A stretch of DNA of 39,196 bases from Anaerotalea alkaliphila (GTDB taxonomy: Bacteria > Bacillota > Clostridia > Lachnospirales > Vallitaleaceae): positions 1 through 39,196 of the forward strand of contig NZ_JAAEEH010000028.1 of the NCBI RefSeq assembly GCF_010179735.1, written 5' to 3'. A program made the translations under genes and the position numbers. How positions within the stretch are numbered: the first letter of the stretch is position 1; every line of letters begins with the position of its first letter. This document shows positions 36,337 to 39,196 of this stretch, in pieces. The notes beneath the pieces were generated by a model, which saw only the letters and a program-made list of their open reading frames with translations, ran no database searches and was not told the origin of the DNA.

Positions 36337-37132
36337 GGACATCACCTTGGGGCAATACTATCCTGCGGAATCCTTCCTGCATTCCATGGACCCCCGTTCG
36401 AAAATCGTCCTGACCTTCACCTTCATCCTGTCCCTGTTCCTGGCCAAGGGAGCCCCGGGTTATGGCGTGGCCTTCCTTTTCCTGGTGCTGGCCATCCGGG
36501 CCTCCAAGGTGCCTCCCCGGTTCATGCTGAAGGGTCTGAAGGCCGTCTTCATGATCATCCTCCTGACGGTCTTCATCAACCTTTTCCTGACCCCGGGGGG
36601 AGCGGTGCTCTTCCAATGGGGTGTCTTCAAGGTGACCCGGACAGGCCTGGAAACGGCCGTATTCATGGCCCTCCGGCTGATTTTCCTGATCGTGGGCTCC
36701 TCCATCCTGACCCTCACCACCTCCCCCATCTCCCTGACCGACGGAATCGAGGCATTGCTGAAGCCCTGGGAGAAGGTCAAGGTTCCTGCCCATGAAATCG
36801 CCATGATGATGACCATCGCCCTCCGCTTCATCCCCATCCTGCTGGAGGAGACGGACAAGATCATGAAGGCCCAGATGGCCAGGGGGGCCGATTTCGAAAG
36901 CGGCGGCCTGGTCAAAAAGGCCCAGAGCCTGATTCCGCTCCTGGTGCCCCTGTTCATCAGTTCCTTTAGAAGGGCCGACGACCTGGCCCTGGCCATGGAG
37001 GCCCGATGCTATAGGGGGGGGGAAGGCAGGACAAGGATGAAGCGGCTTTCCTATACCCGGGTGGACGTGGCGGCTGCGCTGGTGGTGGCCGCCTACCTGC
37101 TGGCGCTGGGCCTGCTGGCCCGCTGGCTCTGA
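36329..37132 (+). CDS. ecfT: Energy-coupling factor transporter transmembrane protein EcfT
   Basis: Membrane scaffold of the ECF transporter, 267 residues with about five helices. The start is ATG 36329 with AAAAGGAGG 8 nt upstream; the GTG at 36320 lies within the Shine-Dalgarno. The two coupling motifs that dock on the ATPases are visible as MARGADF (first ARG motif) and EARCYRGG (second, ARG-like). An N-terminal HSMDPRSKIVLTF segment is typical. It lies 12 nt before truA. Confidence 0.95.
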   Translation: MIRDITLGQYYPAESFLHSMDPRSKIVLTFTFILSLFLAKGAPGYGVAFLFLVLAIRASKVPPRFMLKGLKAVFMIILLTVFINLFLTPGGAVLFQWGVFKVTRTGLETAVFMALRLIFLIVGSSILTLTTSPISLTDGIEALLKPWEKVKVPAHEIAMMMTIALRFIPILLEETDKIMKAQMARGADFESGGLVKKAQSLIPLLVPLFISSFRRADDLALAMEARCYRGGEGRTRMKRLSYTRVDVAAALVVAAYLLALGLLARWL

Positions 37133-37144
37133 CAGGAGGTGCCC

Positions 37145-37918
37145 ATGGGATTGAAATTGACCGTCGCCTATGACGGGACCCGGTACGCCGGCTGGCAGGT
37201 GCAGAAGAACGGCTACACCGTCCAGGAGGCCATGATGCGGGCGGGAAAGAACCTTTTTCCCGGACCCTTCACGATCACGGGAGCCAGCAGGACCGACGCG
37301 GGTGTCCATGCCTTGGGCCAGGTGGCCCTCCTGGAGGCGGAAACCTCCATTCCGGCGGAACGGATCCCCTTCGCCTTCAACCGTTTCCTGCCTCCGGACA
37401 TCGTGGTCCAGCGGGGGGAGCCGGTGGAGGAGGGGTTCCATCCCCGCTACACCCCCCATTTCAAGACATACAGTTACCAGATCCACAATGCCCCGGTGCC
37501 CCTCCCTCAAAACCGCAGATACGCCCACCATATGCAGAAAGCGTTGGATGTGGAACGGATGGCGGGTGCGGCGGGGCGTTGGGTGGGAACCCATGATTTC
37601 AAGGCATTTTGCTCCGCAAAGGCGAAAAACAAGGAGGATACGGTGCGGACCGTGTATGCCGCAACCGTGAAGAGCCAGGGGAATCTCCTGGAATTTCAGG
37701 TGACAGGCAACGGATTCCTCTACAACATGGTCAGGATCATGGCGGGAACCCTTCTGGAGGTGGGGACGGGAGCCATGGCTCCGGAAGCCATGGATGGAAT
37801 CCTCATTTCCCGGGACAGGGACAAGGCGGGGCCCACAGCCCCGGCCCATGGACTGACTTTGGTGGAAATCGTTTATGCCCCGTATCCCCAGGACAAGGAG
37901 TCGAAGGATGAGAGATAG
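37145..37918 (+). CDS. truA: tRNA pseudouridine synthase A
   Basis: Makes pseudouridine at positions 38-40 of the tRNA anticodon arm; 257 residues. The catalytic aspartate is D51 in GASRTDAGVHALGQ. Other family segments are KLTVAYDGTRYAGWQVQ and GNGFLYNMVRIMAGTLLEVG. The start is ATG 37145 with AGGAGG 5 nt upstream; a GTG at 37139 overlaps the Shine-Dalgarno. It commonly follows ecfT in Bacillota. It overlaps the next gene by 11 nt. Confidence 0.96.
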   Translation: MGLKLTVAYDGTRYAGWQVQKNGYTVQEAMMRAGKNLFPGPFTITGASRTDAGVHALGQVALLEAETSIPAERIPFAFNRFLPPDIVVQRGEPVEEGFHPRYTPHFKTYSYQIHNAPVPLPQNRRYAHHMQKALDVERMAGAAGRWVGTHDFKAFCSAKAKNKEDTVRTVYAATVKSQGNLLEFQVTGNGFLYNMVRIMAGTLLEVGTGAMAPEAMDGILISRDRDKAGPTAPAHGLTLVEIVYAPYPQDKESKDER

Positions 37919-39068
37919 GATGACACGCAAAGCTGCCGCCGTATTGCTGGGACTGCTCCTGCTCCTGCTCGGAGCGGGAGTCCAGGAGGTCCGGGGGGAA
38001 GAGGCTTCCGGCCAGTTCCCGGAATTGTACCGGGGGAAGGTGGAGGAGATACTTTCCGATGAAATGGAAACCTACCAGTCTTCCGGAGGGGAGTACCGCC
38101 AGCGGGTCCAGAAGGCCAGCGTGCGGATCCTGGACGAACCCTACCGGGAACAGACATTCACCGTGACCAACTACATCGACGAGGCCATGGCCTACAACCT
38201 GCAGCTGAACGCAGGGGACGAGGTCTATTGCATCCTCGAGCTGGATGCGGGGGGGAATGTGCTGGAGGCGCTTGTCTACGAGCACCGGCGGGACAAATAC
38301 CTCTATCTGCTGGGAGGCATCTTCGTCTTGACCATGCTGGGGGTGGGCGGGCGCAAGGGCCTGAAGAGCATGGTCACCCTCGGCATCACCCTGACCGGCG
38401 TCTACTACATGCTGGTGGGGATCATCAACGGAGGGGATCCGGTCTTTTTGGCCGTATTCATCAGTGCGGTCGTTACGGTGGCGACCATGTTCCTGATTGC
38501 GGGCTTCAACAAGAAGGCGGTGTCTTCCCTGCTGGGGACCCTGTCAGGAACCTTGACGGCAGGGATCCTGGCCCTCTGGATCGGCAGCCTGACCCATATG
38601 ACGGGGCTCGGAAACACGGAAGCGCAGATGCTTATGATCAGCCAGCACAGCGTCCCCATGGACCTGACCGGCATCCTGTTCGCATCCATCATCATCGGCA
38701 CCCTGGGTGCCGTCATGGACGTGAGCATTTCCATCTCCTCGGCCATCAACGAGCTGACGGTGGCCAATCCCCTCTACAGCACCACAGACCTGTTCAAATC
38801 GGGGATGAACATCGGCAGGGATGTCATGGGCACCATGGCCAACACCCTGATCCTGGCCTATGTGGGCTCCTCCATGTTCCTCCTGCTGGTCTTCATGGTG
38901 AACGGCATCCCCTACAGGAACGTCGTCAACATGGACCTGATCGGAACCGAAATCCTGCGGGCCATGGTGGGGACCATCGGCATCATCTTCACCATACCGG
39001 CCACGGCCATCATCGCCTCCCTCCTGGAGAAGAAACTGTACACGGGGACGGAGGACAACAAAAAATAA
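37908..39068 (+). CDS. YibE/F family membrane protein
   Basis: A 386-residue membrane protein of the YibE/F-like family, whose function is not established. Residues 1-28 look like a signal peptide (basic start, then LLGLLLLLLGAG). An extracytoplasmic domain of about 90 residues follows, then roughly eight hydrophobic helices from about residue 128. The best-conserved region is around GTLGAVMDVSISISSAINEL and GRDVMGTMANTLILAYVGSS. The start is ATG 37908 with AAGGAG 7 nt upstream, overlapping truA; an ATG at 37920 is possible. Its place, where rplM-rpsI often follow truA, is unusual. Confidence 0.85.
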   Translation: MRDRMTRKAAAVLLGLLLLLLGAGVQEVRGEEASGQFPELYRGKVEEILSDEMETYQSSGGEYRQRVQKASVRILDEPYREQTFTVTNYIDEAMAYNLQLNAGDEVYCILELDAGGNVLEALVYEHRRDKYLYLLGGIFVLTMLGVGGRKGLKSMVTLGITLTGVYYMLVGIINGGDPVFLAVFISAVVTVATMFLIAGFNKKAVSSLLGTLSGTLTAGILALWIGSLTHMTGLGNTEAQMLMISQHSVPMDLTGILFASIIIGTLGAVMDVSISISSAINELTVANPLYSTTDLFKSGMNIGRDVMGTMANTLILAYVGSSMFLLLVFMVNGIPYRNVVNMDLIGTEILRAMVGTIGIIFTIPATAIIASLLEKKLYTGTEDNKK

Positions 39069-39114
39069 TCCTGTCAAGCGTTTTTGAAAATGTCCCGAAA
39101 AACTTATAACATAG

Positions 39115-39140
39115 GCACCAGCTATTGCTGGTGCTTTTTT
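39115..39140 (+). terminator. Terminator after the YibE/F gene
   Basis: GCACCAGC (39115-39122) pairs perfectly with GCTGGTGC (39127-39134) around TATT, followed by six T residues. This ends the ecf-truA-yibE/F unit. Positions 39141-39196 hold nothing I can identify. Confidence 0.92.
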
Positions 39141-39196
39141 GGTCTTGGGCGTGATGCAAGGGAGCGGCATTTATTCCACGGACCTGTTTACAGCGA

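Noticed and set aside
39084-39110. A promoter TTGAAA / TATAAC just before the last terminator.
   Set aside because: The spacer is only 15 nt and transcription would begin inside the terminator hairpin.
1-39196. CRISPR arrays, insertion sequences, tRNA or rRNA genes, phage genes.
   Set aside because: I looked for regular repeats, transposase-like frames and RNA gene signatures and saw none.

Overview
The window reads as a chromosomal segment of an anaerobic-type member of the Bacillota, most likely class Clostridia, with moderate G+C (a little above 50 percent by eye). The reasons are the gene order rpoB-rpoC-L7Ae-rpsL-rpsG-fusA-tuf followed by the S10, spc and alpha ribosomal clusters and ecfA1-ecfA2-ecfT-truA, the Bacillota-type insertion in S12, a short zinc-binding S14, strong AGGAGG ribosome binding sites and frequent GTG or TTG starts. 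Every gene I can support is on the + strand. I see no rRNA, tRNA, insertion sequence, CRISPR array or origin.

Layout. (1) 1-352 is a non-coding rpoB leader with two TTGACA boxes and an attenuator-like hairpin. (2) 353-7932 is rpoB-rpoC, closed by a terminator. (3) 8028-12950 is the str cluster: a consensus promoter, an L7Ae-type RNA-binding protein, rpsL, rpsG and fusA, then tuf with its own promoter and a perfect-palindrome terminator. (4) 12982-18236 is an accessory operon in the gap where most Bacillota pass directly from tuf to rpsJ: a membrane methyltransferase-like protein, a GH3-like adenylating enzyme, a 7TM-GAF-GGDEF-HD-GYP signalling protein and an undecaprenol/diacylglycerol kinase. 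(5) 18242-31199 is a consensus promoter and a structured leader of about 220 nt, then rpsJ to rpmJ including secY, adk, map, a KOW protein and infA. (6) 31247-34577 is a second consensus promoter, a leader of about 245 nt, then rpsM-rpsK-rpsD-rpoA-rplQ. (7) 34616-39140 is the ECF transporter core (ecfA1, ecfA2, ecfT), truA and a YibE/F family membrane protein, ending in a clear terminator.

How it works together. Almost the whole window builds and runs the translation and transcription machinery: the RNA polymerase subunits beta, beta' and alpha, most 30S and 50S proteins, EF-G, EF-Tu, IF-1, protein export (SecY), N-terminal methionine removal (Map), nucleotide balance (Adk) and tRNA pseudouridylation (TruA). 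The parts that depart from the standard plan are the four-gene insert between tuf and rpsJ, whose genes overlap and so look co-translated, and several structured RNA leaders that may be autoregulatory sites for ribosomal proteins. The insert is the best candidate for an undescribed system. Its joint function is not known to me, and I offer only a cautious membrane-lipid or signalling hypothesis.
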